A stretch of DNA of 64,000 nt from Streptomyces sp. TLI_171 (GTDB lineage: Bacteria > Actinomycetota > Actinomycetes > Streptomycetales > Streptomycetaceae), in the NCBI RefSeq assembly GCF_003610255.1, contig NZ_RAPS01000001.1:1-64000 (forward strand). The letters are read 5' to 3'. A model generated the notes under the pieces. That model was not told where the DNA came from, did no database searches, and saw only the letters and a list, made by a program, of their open reading frames with translations. The number at the start of each line of letters is the position of its first letter. Position 1 is the first letter of the stretch. The position numbers were made by a program, and so were the translations under genes. Shown piece by piece: positions 33,901 to 43,948 of this stretch.

Positions 33901-34189
33901 CGACCCCCCCGGCCACCGGACGCCCCCATCGCACCGCACCCGTCGCATCGCACCCACCGGTCGGCCACTGCACGACCCGACCGCACGGAGCCAGACCCCA
34001 CCGGCAGCACACCGACGCTCCACCACAAGATCAGCGACAGAGCCGAATTACGTGATCGTCCACAGCCCGCCGCCCGGCTCGCCCTGCCCCTGTCCGACCG
34101 TCGCCGCCGTCCCCGCCGGTGCCGCCCGCTTCGAATACCTCGTGCTGCAAGGCCTCGCCGCCCCCGAGGGCGGAACTCGATGGCTGACG

Positions 34190-34453
34190 TCATTCAGCGC
34201 GGCGCGTTCCCCGGGCACGACCACGGTATCGGGTCAGCCTTTCGGGCGGCTTACGGTCCGGATCGTAGGAAAAGGCCCCGATCGTCCCCGACCGGTCGGG
34301 GGGAAGCGCCGCGTTGCGGCGCACCGCGTGGGGGTAGGCGAATCGGTCCAGAATCGGAATGCGCAGCCAGACGCGGAGCCAGAACGGGTAGTCGTACGGC
34401 CGCAGTTCCACGCCCTGGCCCCGGTCGAGGTCGTTCCAGCCGGAGATCCGCAT
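34190..34453 (-). CDS. Small hypothetical protein
   Basis: An 87-residue protein from ATG 34453, with a good AAGGAG eight bases upstream. It reads MRISGWNDLDRGQGVELRPY, DYPFWLRVWLRIPILDRFAY, then a basic C-terminus. The Trp/aromatic-rich segment could be amphipathic and membrane-associated. No family is recognised. It stands alone. Confidence 0.6.
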   Translation of the reverse strand: MRISGWNDLDRGQGVELRPYDYPFWLRVWLRIPILDRFAYPHAVRRNAALPPDRSGTIGAFSYDPDRKPPERLTRYRGRARGTRRAE

Positions 34454-35416
34454 GGATGAGGCTCCTTCGCATATAGCTGGGCGCAGTCCCTCAACACTAC
34501 GGGGCGCTGCGGAGCCCGGAACGTACCGGGATCCGCAGCTGCTGGCGTGTAATCAGGTCCCGCAGGTGTAGTGGCCGCTCGCACCGCGAAGCAAGGGGCC
34601 GGCGTGGTTGGTGTAGTCCTGGGAGGACTGGGCCCAGCGAATGGCGGTGAGGAAGTAGGCGTAGCTGCCACCGCTACCGCAGGAGTCGGACTGCGACTTC
34701 GACCTGCGCGTCTTCCGCATCCACGGCGAATACGTCCTGCGCACCGTGGACGACCCGGACAGCCACTGCACCGACCGTGAACTCCTGCACAACACTCCCG
34801 AACCCAACGCGTGTGCTGGTCGGTTCGTCTGCCGGGGCACGAGTTCGCGGCATGCCGCGCTGTGACGGCCTGCCGGTCTGGAACGGACGGGCCAGCGCGC
34901 GGGTGTGCCATGGAGCGGCCGGCAAGGCCGGCCCGAAGTAGTTGGGCTGGGAGGGACCGAGCAGAGGGACGGCAGGGCGCAGCGGAGGTAGCACGATGCT
35001 TCGCACGCATCGGTTCTGGGACATGTGGGCACGGAGTCGACGGGCCCGCAAAGAGCCCGGACCGAGCAGACGCTCGTGCTTGCGAACAGTCCTTGGCGGG
35101 CGGTGGACAACGAACTCCGCGCGAACGATCGGTTGGACAGCAACGCGTAGCGGCGCGATCGGCACCCGGGCTGGGCGGGACAGCAGTGCGTAGTTGCGGC
35201 GGCAAGGCCTCGGGGGTTGCCCGGGTGTCCCGCGCTCGCCGGCTCGACGGTCGTCCCGGCGCCCGCAAACTGCTCGACAGCGCCTGTCCGCAGGCTGAAA
35301 CCCGCGCGACAACGTCCCGACAACGGATGGATAATCAGCTCGGCACACGGCGGCGTGGGCACTAGTTCGAGTGCTCCTGGGAAGGGCCGGTCCAGGCAAT
35401 CGGAGGCGTGCGGTAC
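34454..35416. other. Gene-poor stretch with two unidentified coding remnants
   Basis: No intact gene. On the minus strand 34553-34680 encodes SGGSYAYFLTAIRWAQSSQD and DYTNHAGPLLRGASGHYTCG to a TGA, resembling the end of a small exported protein. On the plus strand about 34671-34805 encodes SDCDFDLRVFRIHGEYVLRT and DPDSHCTDRELLHNTPEP. The two overlap, so at most one was real. The remaining about 550 bases before the SARP gene show nothing recognisable. Confidence 0.35.
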
Positions 35417-38310
35417 GTGCGATTCGGTCTGTTGGGCGACCTGAGGGTTCAGGACGATTCAGGCGCTGCGCTCACGCTGCACTCCGCGCACGGTCGCGCC
35501 CTGCTCGCGGCGCTGCTCCTGACACCGAACCGGCCGGTCTCCCGCGAACGACTGACCGACGCACTGTGGGGCGCAAGTCCTCCACCCACGGCATCGGCCG
35601 CGCTCACCAATCAGATCGCTCGGTTGCGTCGCTTCCTCGGCCCGGGCGGCACTGATCGCCTTCGGACCGTCCCGTCCGGCTATCTGCTGCGGATCGGTCC
35701 GACCGAGCTGGACACCGAGGAGTTCACCCGGGCGGTCGCCGCCGCCGCCACCGCCCGGCAACGAGCCGACTGGCAGGGCGTCAGTAGTTCTGCCCATGCC
35801 GCACTGCACCTGTGGCGCGGCACGCCACTGGGCGACCTTCCCCTGGTGGCCGAGCAGGCACTCCCTGCTGTCCGGTCCTTCGAAGAAGCCCGGCTCCAGG
35901 TGGCCGAGTGGTTCTTCGAGGCCGAGCTGAACCTCGGCCGCCACGCGAGCACCCTCGCGGAACTCACTCGCTGGGCCGCCCTCCACCCCCTGCACGAGTC
36001 CCTCCACGTCCACCTCGTCACCGCGCTCTACCGCAACGGCCGCCAAGCCGAGGCACTCAACGCCTTCGACGGCATCCGCACCCGCCTCGCCGAAGAGCTC
36101 GGCGTCGACCCGGGACCGGCACTCCTCACCGTGCACCAACAGGTCCTGCGGGCAGACCCCGACCTCCTCCCGCCGCCGGCACCTGCCGCCGTCCCGACGA
36201 AGGCCGCCGCTCCCACCGTCGATCCCGAGCCTTTGGCGACGTCCGCGTCCGTCGGGACCGGCGCCGATGCGTCGGCACGGCCAGCGCCGGCGCAGCTCCC
36301 AGCTGACGTCTTCGATTTCACCGGCCGCGCCGACGTCCTGGCCGCGCTGACGGACAGGCTGGAAGCAGTCGCAGCCGACGGTGGCGCGTGCCTGCTGGCC
36401 GTGTCCGGTATGGGCGGCGTGGGCAAGACGGCGCTGGCCGTCCATGCCGCGCACCGGGTGCGGCACCTGTTCCCGGACGGGCAGCTCTACGTCGACCTCC
36501 ACGGCTTCGGCAACGCCCAACCACGAAACCCGCACGACGTCCTGGCGTGCTTCCTCGGCGATCTCGACCCGGAACTGCTGGGCGCTCCGCTGCCCGAACA
36601 CACCGACGACCGTGCCGGCCGCCTGCGAAGTGTCCTGTCCGACCGGCGGGTCCTTCTGGTCCTGGACAACGCCCGCGACGCCGAGCAGATACTCCCCCTC
36701 CTTCCCGGCCACAGCCGCTGCGCCGTCCTCGTCACCAGCCGGACCGCCCTGACTGCGCTGCCGGGCGCCCACCACGTCGCCCTGGAGCCGCTGGACGTCG
36801 ACGAGCAGCGCGACCTGCTGGCCCGGGTGTGCGGTGCCGAGCGCGTCAACGCCGAACCCGACGACGCGCTGCGTCTCCTCGCGGCCTGCGGCGGACTGCC
36901 GCTGGCGCTGCGGATCACCAGCGCGCGACTCACCGCCCGGCCGACGTGGTCACTCGGCGTCCTGGCCGACCACCTGACCGGCAACGGCTCCCGGTTGCGC
37001 TCCCTGTCGGCGGGACACCTGTCCGTACGCGCCACCCTGGCCTCCAGCTACCTGGCGCTGCGGGACAGCCACGACCCCGTGGAGCGCGATGCGGCCCGCC
37101 TGTTCCGCCTGCTGGGCCTGTTGCCGGGCCTGGTGTTCGGCATTAAACAGGCCGCGGCTCTGGCCGATCGCCCGGAACACGTCGCGGCGGAACTGTTGGA
37201 AACCCTCGTCGACTACCAGCTCCTGCAGAGCCCCGAACCCCTCAGGTACCGCTTCCACGACCTGCTCGGCGAACTCGCCGCCGAGGCCGCCGTCACGGAG
37301 GACAGTCACGAGGACAGCGACGCCGCGCCGGTGCGGCTCATGGTGTGGTACTGCGCTGCGCTGCAGCACGCCGCAGACACTCTCTTTCCGGGTGTGCGGC
37401 GGATCGCCGTGCTGGCGGATCAGCCCGCTGTGGCACCGCCCGACTTCACCGGCGGGCCGCAGGTGACGGCCTGGTGCACCCAGGAGCTGAGCAGCATCAC
37501 CACGGTGGTCCGTCACGCGGCGGCCTCCTCCCGCCCAGACCTGGCCTGGCGGATCGCCTACGGGCTCTCGGGCTACATGACCGCCGGCTGGTGGACCGGC
37601 GCCGCCGACGAATGCCGCGAACTGGCGCTGCACAGCGCCGAAGGGAGCGGTGACCTCCTCGGCCAGGCCCTGATGCTCGAACGGATCGGCGTGGTCCACG
37701 GCATGTCCGACCGATTCCCGGAAGCGATAGAGGCGCTCGCGGCTGCTCTCGACCGGGCTGAGCGGGCAGGACGCGGCGACATCGCGGTGAACGTCCTCAA
37801 GAATCTCGCCCTTTCGCACAGCATGATGGACGAGCCCGAGGCCGGCCTGGCCTACGCCCGGCGCGCGCTCGAACGCGGCGTCCCGGAGGACGACGACCTC
37901 CTGGTGAGCACCATGGCCTCCCTCCACCTGAAGCTGGGGACTTCACGTCGGCCGAGGCGGGCTTCAGGAAATCGGTCGACGCCTGGCGGCGGCACGGCAA
38001 CCCGTACAACACCGCCGTGGCCCTGTCCAACCTCGGCGACAGCCTACGAGGACTGGACCGACGCGACGAAGCACTGGCCGCCCTCGACGAAGCCCGCCGC
38101 ATCAACGAGAAAATCGACAGCCCCGACGGCGTCACCGACTGCCTCCTGATCACGGGCCGCGTCCACCTTCACTTCGGAGGCTGGGACGAAGCCGACTCGT
38201 GCTTCCGAGCCGCCATCGGCCTCGCGCGCGAACACCGACTCCCCGCCTACGTCCAGGAGGGCGCGGAAGGCCTCGCCGAAGTCCGACGGCTCCGACCCAC
38301 GCCAGCCTGA
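35417..38310 (+). pseudogene. SARP/AfsR-type regulator (BTAD, NB-ARC, TPR), frameshifted near the end
   Basis: Starts at GTG 35417 with GGAGG ten bases upstream; GTG 35408 is also possible. Domains: an OmpR-like winged helix (VRFGLLGDLRVQDDSGAALT, GRALLAALLLTPNRPVSRER), a BTAD helical domain to about residue 245, an NB-ARC ATPase from about 300 (P-loop GMGGVGKTALAVHAAHRV, LLVLDNARDAEQILPLLPG), then a TPR region. At 37935-37938 a run of four G lacks one base. With it the frame continues DFTSAEAGFRKSVDAW and TAVALSNLGDSLRGLDRRDE to TGA 38310, about 964 residues. Such proteins activate antibiotic or developmental genes after an ATP-dependent switch. No biosynthetic cluster is adjacent. The frameshift is probably a homopolymer error because both sides are undecayed. 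Confidence 0.85.
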
Positions 38311-38396
38311 CAATCGCGCGAGTCCACCCCTGATGAGGATCCGCGAAAACGGCCAGGTCCGCTCTCTGTTCCCCCCGGCCGCTGATCCCGGAGGGG

Positions 38397-38517
38397 ATGC
38401 CGGTCCTGATCGACGACGACCTCCAGTTCGAAGACGGTCCTGCGGTGGTGCGTCCGGCCGCCGTGGTGAACCGGTGGCTGCGTGAGCTGCCGGTGAGTGG
38501 TGCTCCGGCCCGAAGCT
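38397..38517 (+). pseudogene. Tyrosine integrase, N-terminal remnant
   Basis: MPVLIDDDLQFEDGPAVVRP, then AAVVNRWLRELPVSGAPA matches the start of Streptomyces Tn554-like integrases, the same family whose tails occur at 22087 and 23067. Homology stops near 38517, where an unrelated minus-strand remnant begins. Confidence 0.55.
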
Positions 38518-38519
38518 CG

Positions 38520-38852
38520 TCAGCAGGCGAGGCCGACGTGCGCCGACACCTCCAGCCGGCCCTGCCGCGTCCAGCAGACGTCGAGTTCGAGCTTCGTCCA
38601 GTCACTGTCCCCGGGCCTGTTGTCCACGGTGACGGAGGTCGAGAAGACGAGCGGGACCAGTGCCGTGTCGTGCCCGGGAAAGGCGGCGTACTCCGGCTGC
38701 CAGTACCACGTCGGCGCATCTCCGACAGGTCTGGCCGAGTCGAGCGCAGCCCCGGCAACCCGCAGTCGCGCCACCAGGGCAGCCGGGCTGCCCGGAAGGA
38801 GCAGGCCCAGCGGAACGGCCTCGAACACTCCTCGTTCCAGCACCACACCCAC
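38520..38852 (-). pseudogene. Remnant of an unidentified Streptomyces gene
   Basis: A minus-strand frame of 110 codons with convincing protein sequence: VLERGVFEAVPLGLLLPGSP, APTWYWQPEYAAFPGHDTAL, FSTSVTVDNRPGDSDWTKLE, then LDVCWTRQGRLEVSAHVGLA and a stop at the junction with the integrase piece. The C-terminus looks cut. Family not recognised. Confidence 0.4.
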
Positions 38853-38972
38853 CCGCTGATCATTGCCGGGATCCGGAGCCCTGACAAGGCGTCACCAGAC
38901 CCGTGACGCAGGAACCGTGGGCTTGATCCGCTTTGACGGACACTCCTGATCAGGGGCTTCGGCCTCGGAAGG

Positions 38973-39293
38973 ATGATGTCCATCATGGAGAGCATGGGGA
39001 AGAAGAAGCCGAGGCCCAGGCGCTCGTTCACGCCGGAGTTCAAGGCCGAGATCGTCGACGTGTGCCAGCGCGGCGACCGGTCCATCGGTCAGGTCGCGAA
39101 GGACTTCGACCTGACCGAGACCGCGGTGCGCGACTGGATCCGTCAGGCCGAGGTCAACGCTGGCGAACGGGACGGCCTGACCAGCGACGAGCGCGAGGAA
39201 CTGGCCCGACTGCGGCGGGAGAACCGCCGCCTGCGCGAGGACGTGGACATCCTCAAGCGGGCCACGGCTTTCTTCGCGAAGGAGACCCGGTGA
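38973..39293 (+). CDS. IS3-family transposase OrfA
   Basis: A 106-residue protein. The in-frame ATGs at 38973, 38985 and 38994 are all possible starts. It has the HTH (SFTPEFKAEIVDVCQRGDRS, then KDFDLTETAVRDWIRQAEVN) and leucine-zipper-like C-terminus (REELARLRRENRRLREDVDI, LKRATAFFAKETR) typical of OrfA, which binds the inverted repeats and dimerises. Its TGA overlaps the GTG of OrfB. Confidence 0.9.
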   Translation: MMSIMESMGKKKPRPRRSFTPEFKAEIVDVCQRGDRSIGQVAKDFDLTETAVRDWIRQAEVNAGERDGLTSDEREELARLRRENRRLREDVDILKRATAFFAKETR

Positions 39294-40160
39294 CGGTCCA
39301 CCCGTTCATCGAGGCGGAGAGCAGGCAGGGCACAACGTCAAACGAGCGTGTGAACTGCTCCAGGTCTCCCGTGCCGCCTTCTACGCCCGCCGCAAGGCGA
39401 GCCCGGTCCCCGCGCCGTCCGCGACACCGAGCCGACCTCGAAGATCACCGAGATCCACGCGGACTCCAGGGGAAGCTACGGAGCCCCACGCGTCCACGCC
39501 CAGCTCCAGCAGAGCGGCGACCGGTGCGGACGACGCAGGGTCGCCAGGCTGATGCGCCAGGCAGGCCTTGAGGGTCGGCACCGCCGCCGGCGCCACCGCA
39601 CCACGATCCCGGACCCGCGGGCGGCCACCCGGCCGGACCTGGTCCTGCGCGACTTCCAGCCCGACCCGACCGCCCTCGATGCGCGCTGGTGCGGCGACAT
39701 CACGTACATCCCGACCGAGGAGGGCTGGCTCTACCTGGCCACGGTCATCGACATCGCCTCGCGTCGTGTCGTCGGCTGGGCCACCGCCGACCATCTGCGG
39801 ACCGAACTGGTCGCCGATGCCCTGCGGGCACCCTGCCGGACCCGCCGCCCATCGGGTCCGGTGATCATCCATACGGATCGCGGTTGCCAGTACACCAGTC
39901 GTGAATTCGGTTCTCTGGCAAGTGACTTCGGCGCCCGCCTGTCGGTCGGACGGACTGGGCAGTGCTGGGACAACGCGCTCGCCGAGTCGTTCTTCGCCAC
40001 CCTGAAACGGGAGCTGGTCGGCGACCGAACGTGGCCGAGCCGGGCGGCTGTCCGTTCCGCGATCTTCGAGTGGATCGAGGGCTGGTACAACATACGCAGG
40101 CTGCACAGCAGCCTCGGCTGCCGCAGCCCCGCCGAGTACGAGACCGTCCTCGCGGCCTGA
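39290..40160 (+). pseudogene. IS3-family transposase OrfB with two single-base losses
   Basis: From GTG 39290: VTVHPFIEAE, then a missing A near 39319, HNVKRACELLQVSRAAFYAR, a missing C in the run near 39408, and then an uninterrupted frame. That frame holds ITEIHADSRGSYGAPRVHAQ, LDARWCGDITYIPTEEGWLY (first catalytic Asp), VIIHTDRGCQYTSREF (second Asp), CWDNALAESFFATLKRELVG (catalytic Glu) and WYNIRRLHSSLGCRSPAEY. All DDE residues are intact. The losses are in short runs and may be sequencing errors. Confidence 0.85.
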
Positions 40161-40415
40161 CCACCACACCAAAGGTGTCCGTCAAAGCGGAGCAAGCTCA
40201 CCGTGCCAGCAGGATGTCGGTGGCGGGCCATCAACCTGCGGGGCCACTCGACTTGAGCAGCCGGTACCAATCACTGTCCGCCGCCTCCGGCGGGGACCGG
40301 ACTCTGGCCAAGTCCTGCGACAACCTGGCGAACAGGGTCCCAGCCAAGCGCAGCCCCACCCGGCACCGCCAGCTCGCGAGCTCCGCAGGACCGCGCGCCC
40401 CCGACTGCCGACCCC

Positions 40416-41108
40416 TCAGCCGTAATCGACGACGAACCCCGCAGTGGCGGCGCTGTACCTGGTGAGGTGATGGCGCAGCGCGGCGGCGGCCTGCGGCGCT
40501 CGGCGTTCCAGCTCAGCCCAGCGGATGAAGTGCAGCTCGCATGGCATGTCGACCAGGCCGGTGATCGCGTCCCGGAACGCGGACCAGTTCATGCCGTAGA
40601 ACGAAGGGAACTGCAGCTTCTGCTTCAGGATTTCGTGCAGGTCTTCTTCGCTGCCGACCGGGCCGACGTCGATCGTCACCTGTTGCTCCACCACTGGATC
40701 CGGATCCTCGGGGCGTCCCCAGAACGACGGAAGCCACCAGCACAGGACTGACGCGTCGGCGGGCCAGGGCCGAGGCACCGCGGTCCAGTCCTCGAAGGAG
40801 TCCGTGGCCAAGTCGATCGGGCGCCAGGCGGGATCCAGCGGCTCGTCGTCGGCCGGCGGTCGGACGAACCGCCGTTCGCGCTGGTCGCACGCGCCGTAGG
40901 CCCGGAAATTCTGCTGCGCCTCGACGAGCGAGAACCGGTTGGCGCCCGCCGGCCAGAACGGCCAGCGAAACTGCACGCGGTCGTCCTCCCAGTGGCAGAC
41001 CGGGCAGATGACGTACGAGCCGGGCCAGCCGTCCTCGACATCGAAAACGAGATGGCCGCAGCACGGGCAGGGACGACGGTTATGCACCGGGCCAGCCTGG
41101 CCGGCCAT
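40416..41108 (-). CDS. CPCC-domain plus barstar-domain protein, immunity type
   Basis: A 230-residue protein, start chosen at ATG 41108 with AGGTGGGG upstream; the frame is open further but that part is biased. Residues 14-60 form a CPCC zinc-binding domain: RRPCPCCGHLVFDVEDGWPG and YVICPVCHWEDDRVQFRWP. The C-terminal 90 residues form a barstar-like domain: VTIDVGPVGSEEDLHEILKQ, FPSFYGMNWSAFRDAITGLV and MPCELHFIRWAELERRA. Barstar blocks barnase-type RNases, and CPCC proteins are also common immunity proteins, so this fusion looks like a two-in-one antitoxin. No toxin gene lies nearby. It is divergent from a SUKH-type gene 115 bases away. Confidence 0.85.
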   Translation of the reverse strand: MAGQAGPVHNRRPCPCCGHLVFDVEDGWPGSYVICPVCHWEDDRVQFRWPFWPAGANRFSLVEAQQNFRAYGACDQRERRFVRPPADDEPLDPAWRPIDLATDSFEDWTAVPRPWPADASVLCWWLPSFWGRPEDPDPVVEQQVTIDVGPVGSEEDLHEILKQKLQFPSFYGMNWSAFRDAITGLVDMPCELHFIRWAELERRAPQAAAALRHHLTRYSAATAGFVVDYG

Positions 41109-41223
41109 CCCCACCTGCGGCAACCCGGTTTCCGCTCTCGTACGCCGGGCCGGCCCCTGCTGCTCCTGCTGTCGGCGACAGCGGATAGCCTCCGGCGGGC
41201 ACGGGCGAGCGACGGGAGTGGGC

Positions 41224-41838
41224 GTGGACATCGAGGGAATGCTGGAGCGGCTCGGTGCGGTGATCGGGCCGCCGCCCGAGGGCGGCGTGGTTCCGGTCCC
41301 GTGGGAGCTTGCGCCCGAGGCGATCGGCTTCCAACTGCCCGCGGACTACCGGGCGTTCGCGGACCGGTACGGAAAGGTCAGCATCAGCGACGAACTGCAC
41401 ATCTGCACGCCATCGGAAGCACCCAATCCCAAGGCCGGTCAGCCACCCGGCTTCGAGGGATTCCTGTACAACACGACCGAACCGTACGGGTACTGTGCCT
41501 GGCTGGCCGAGTGCTACCGGGACGGGAACTACGACGAGTGCCCGTACCCGCTGTTCCCGGTCGAGGGCGGGCTGCTGAACTGGGGCAGCAACTTCAACTC
41601 AGACCACTTCTTCTGGCTGATGCGTGGCCACGACCCGGACCGGTGACCGATCGCCGCCAAGTTCCATTCGATGTGGGAGTGGGACATTTTCGAGGGCGGA
41701 TTCCTGGAGTTCCTGCTGGCGGCGGTGACGGAACAGTACCCGTACCACGGAGACGTCGTCCCCGGTGGACTGAAGGAGGTCAGTGACGGCCGTGCCTACC
41801 GGTTTCGGGGCGACTGGTCGAAGTACCCTCAGGATTGA
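41224..41838 (+). pseudogene. SMI1/KNR4 (SUKH) immunity protein with an internal stop
   Basis: From GTG 41224, GGGAG upstream. It has SUKH features: MLERLGAVIGPPPEGG, AIGFQLPADYRAFADRYGKV, YGYCAWLAECYRDGNYDECP, GGLLNWGSNFNSDHFFWLMR. Codon 141 (41644-41646) is TGA where family members have Trp (GHDPDR-W-PIAAKF). The same frame continues FHSMWEWDIFEGGFLEFLLA to TGA 41838, giving 204 residues. A single G-to-A change would explain the stop. SUKH proteins neutralise diverse polymorphic toxins. Confidence 0.8.
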
Positions 41839-41849
41839 GCCAGGCACGG

Positions 41850-42431
41850 TCAACTGCCGGCTTCGACTAGGAGACCTGACCAACCGTCGGGTCGACGGCC
41901 GACGCGAGCGCCCCGGCCCAAAGCGTCGGTGCGGGCAGGCGCGCCCGCTGGGTGTCCACCGGCGGCGACGACGTGGACGGCCAGGAGCAGGCCGAGGGTG
42001 TTGGTGACGATGAACCTCTTGCGGCCCTTGACCTTCTTGCCCGCGTCGAAGCCCCTGGTCACGGCCGGGACAGTATCGGCGGTGCGGACGGACTGCGAGT
42101 CGATCAGCCCGGCGCTCGGCTCCGCGTGGCGGCTGTCGGCTTCACGGACCTTTCCGCGCAGGGCGTCGTGGATGCGTTCGACGGGGCCGTCGTCGTGCCA
42201 CCACGTGAAGTAACAGTACACCGGCGGCCACGGAGCGAAGTCCTTCGGCGGCTGCCGCCAGGAACACCCGGTCCGCACCACGTAGAAGATCGCATCCGCG
42301 ATCCGCCGCCGTGGATGCTTCTCCCGACGACCACCCTTCGGACCCACCCGCGTTGGCGGCAGCAACGGCTCCACCAACTCCCACTGCTCATCCGTCAGAT
42401 CCGACGGATACCCACCCCCAACACCACTCAC
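41850..42431 (-). pseudogene. IS5-family transposase, C-terminally truncated
   Basis: From GTG or ATG near 42431: YPSDLTDEQWELVEPLLPPT, FYVVRTGCSWRQPPKDFAPW, VYCYFTWWHDDGPVERIHDA, SAGLIDSQSVRTADTVPAV (first catalytic Asp), KKVKGRKRFIVTNTLGLLLA, VHVVAAG. Homology ends at about 41965; the remaining 35 codons are unrelated. The second Asp and the Glu are lost, so it cannot be active. Confidence 0.8.
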
Positions 42432-42541
42432 AGCGTGCTCAACGAACGCCTCAGCAACGGGACACGGCAGATCTCAAACACGGTCTCAGATCGGCATAAT
42501 CGCGGTCTCGGCATAGGTCAATCTATGCGGATATCGGCATA

Positions 42542-42824
42542 GCTGGACGAGCTCGGCTATCTGCCGCTGCCCGAGGATGGCGCCTCCGCGCTGTTCCAGG
42601 TGATCAACCAGCGGTATCTGAAGTCGAGCACCATCCTGACCACCAACGTCGGGATCGCTGACTGGGCTGGGGCGTTCGGCGACGCCACGGTCGCGGCCGC
42701 GATGCTCGACCGGCTCCTGCACCGGGCGGCCGTCGCGGGCATCGACGGGCCATCCTACCGCCTGCGCGGCCACCAGAGCCAGGCCGAGAACCTTCACGCG
42801 GGGGTGAACTCCCGTGCTTCCTGA
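42542..42824 (+). pseudogene. IS21-family helper ATPase IstB, C-terminal fragment
   Basis: The frame encodes LDELGYLPLPEDGASALFQV, INQRYLKSSTILTTNVGIAD, WAGAFGDATVAAAMLDRLLH and YRLRGHQSQAENLHAGVNSR to TGA 42824. This is Walker B (LDELGYL) through the end of IstB. The P-loop part and IstA are absent. An imperfect 20-bp palindrome at 42523-42542 marks the junction. Confidence 0.8.
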
Positions 42825-43380
42825 GCCCGTTGACCAGATTCCCGGGCCGCACCAGGCCAGGTCCGCCCGCATCTGCCCGACCTGCAAGAGCGAGTTCACA
42901 CCCGACAGCACCGACCGGCAGGAGTACTGCGCGCCCGCCTGCCGGCCCAGCCGCCAGAAACCCCAGCTCGTCATGGCGGTCAAGACCTGCCCGGAATGCG
43001 GCGGCGAATTCACCTGCCACCCCAGCCACCGCCAGGTCTACTGCTCGCCTGACTGCCGCAAGGAAACCGAACTGCGGCGAGAGCTGAACCGCAACCAGGA
43101 ACGGGCCCTTCGCCTCGGCGAGTCCGTCCTTCCCCGGCCTGAACCGCCTGCCCGGACCGACCTCCAGTCCGCACCGCTCCAGCGGCCCGCACCGCGCCAC
43201 CAGCCTCGGGCCCGCGACCCGCTGGAGCCGGCCCGCGACCCGCAACTGCCCCCACTGCGACCAGCCGATCACCATCGTCGCGCTGCTGGCCACCCCCGAA
43301 GCCGCCCGCCCGCCCGACGATCCCCGGCCGCGTTCCAGAAATCGTCCCTCTCCGACGATCGTGACCCCCGTCCATCAAAC
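42814..43380 (+). pseudogene. IS21-associated zinc-ribbon protein, frameshifted
   Basis: A gene starting at GTG 42814, overlapping the end of the IstB fragment by 11 bases, so it belonged to the IS21 element. The product has repeated zinc-ribbon modules: RICPTCKSEFTPDSTDRQEY, CAPACRPSRQK, then KTCPECGGEFTCHPSHRQVY and CSPDCRKETELRRELNRNQE. Near 43130 one base is gained or lost, and a third module, RNCPHCDQPITIVALLATPE, follows in another frame. CPxC spacing with CxPxC partners resembles zinc-finger domains that bind DNA or stabilise complexes. A passenger or accessory of an IS21 subfamily. Confidence 0.65.
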
Positions 43381-43417
43381 GGCTGGTGGCGCCGACCTTC
43401 GGTCGGCGCCACCAGCC
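43381..43417. terminator. Perfect 17-bp-stem hairpin terminator
   Basis: GGCTGGTGGCGCCGACC (43381-43397), loop TTC, then the exact complement (43401-43417). It lies between the convergent IS21-associated gene and the gene at 43448. Confidence 0.8.
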
Positions 43418-43447
43418 AAAGCATCACCACACATCGGCAGCCCGCGA

Positions 43448-43948
43448 CTACTCGCCAGCCTCCGCCAAATAGATCTCCTCCGTGAAGCCGAACCCCAAGG
43501 CACACATCAGGACCGGCACGAGCGCATCCGCCGGCTTCGCCTCCGAGACGAGCGCCGCCAGGACGGCATCGGGATCCGGCTGACACCCGGCCTCCATCGC
43601 CCACGCCACCGCAACCTCTGCGACCTCGCGCGGATCGCCGATCCATTCCTCCGGGAACTCGTACTCCCGAGCCATCTCCGGCGACAGCGCGCATCTCCAG
43701 CTCAGGCCGCCCGGACTGGCTGCTTGCACGGCCGCGAAGTCGCCGTCCATGACATGCGCCGCCAGCACCGGCGCCCCTGTGTCCTCCACGATCGAGTTGC
43801 CGGGATCGCCGCCCGGCCACACCTGCAGCATCTGCCACTCACCGGCTCGCCACCACGCATACGGATCGCCACCTGCCTCCAGGATCGCAGGATGCTCAAG
43901 CAGCGGCCGACCCGACCGCGCGACGAAGAAAGACCCGGTGAACCCCAT
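43448..43948 (-). CDS. Hypothetical protein, immunity-like
   Basis: A 166-residue acidic protein from ATG 43948. Blocks: SFFVARSGRPLLEHPAILEA, AWWRAGEWQMLQVWPGGDPG, LAAHVMDGDFAAVQAASPGG, WRCALSPEMAREYEFPEEWI, VAVAWAMEAGCQPDPDAVLA. It is soluble, with a helical C-terminus and no recognised domain. Comparable Trp-rich acidic small proteins occur as orphan immunity genes in Streptomyces. It stands between an IS21 remnant and a DUF6193 gene. Confidence 0.65.
   Translation of the reverse strand: MGFTGSFFVARSGRPLLEHPAILEAGGDPYAWWRAGEWQMLQVWPGGDPGNSIVEDTGAPVLAAHVMDGDFAAVQAASPGGLSWRCALSPEMAREYEFPEEWIGDPREVAEVAVAWAMEAGCQPDPDAVLAALVSEAKPADALVPVLMCALGFGFTEEIYLAEAGE

Larger units (their letters stand above)
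38918..40200 (+). mobile_element. IS3-family element with 3-bp target duplication
   Basis: A 1283-bp element with 26-bp near-perfect inverted repeats (38918-38943 and 40175-40200, core CCGCTTTGACGGACAC). It is flanked on both sides by CCG (38915-38917 and 40201-40203), a 3-bp target duplication as expected for IS3. It carries orfA and orfB. The intact ends suggest a recent insertion, although orfB shows two one-base losses. Confidence 0.9.

Noticed and set aside
39290..39420. Programmed frameshifting between IS3 orfA and orfB
   Set aside because: IS3 elements fuse OrfA and OrfB by -1 slippage at a slippery run near the orfA end. The two breaks here lie inside orfB, past the start, and each needs an added base, so they are not the programmed event.
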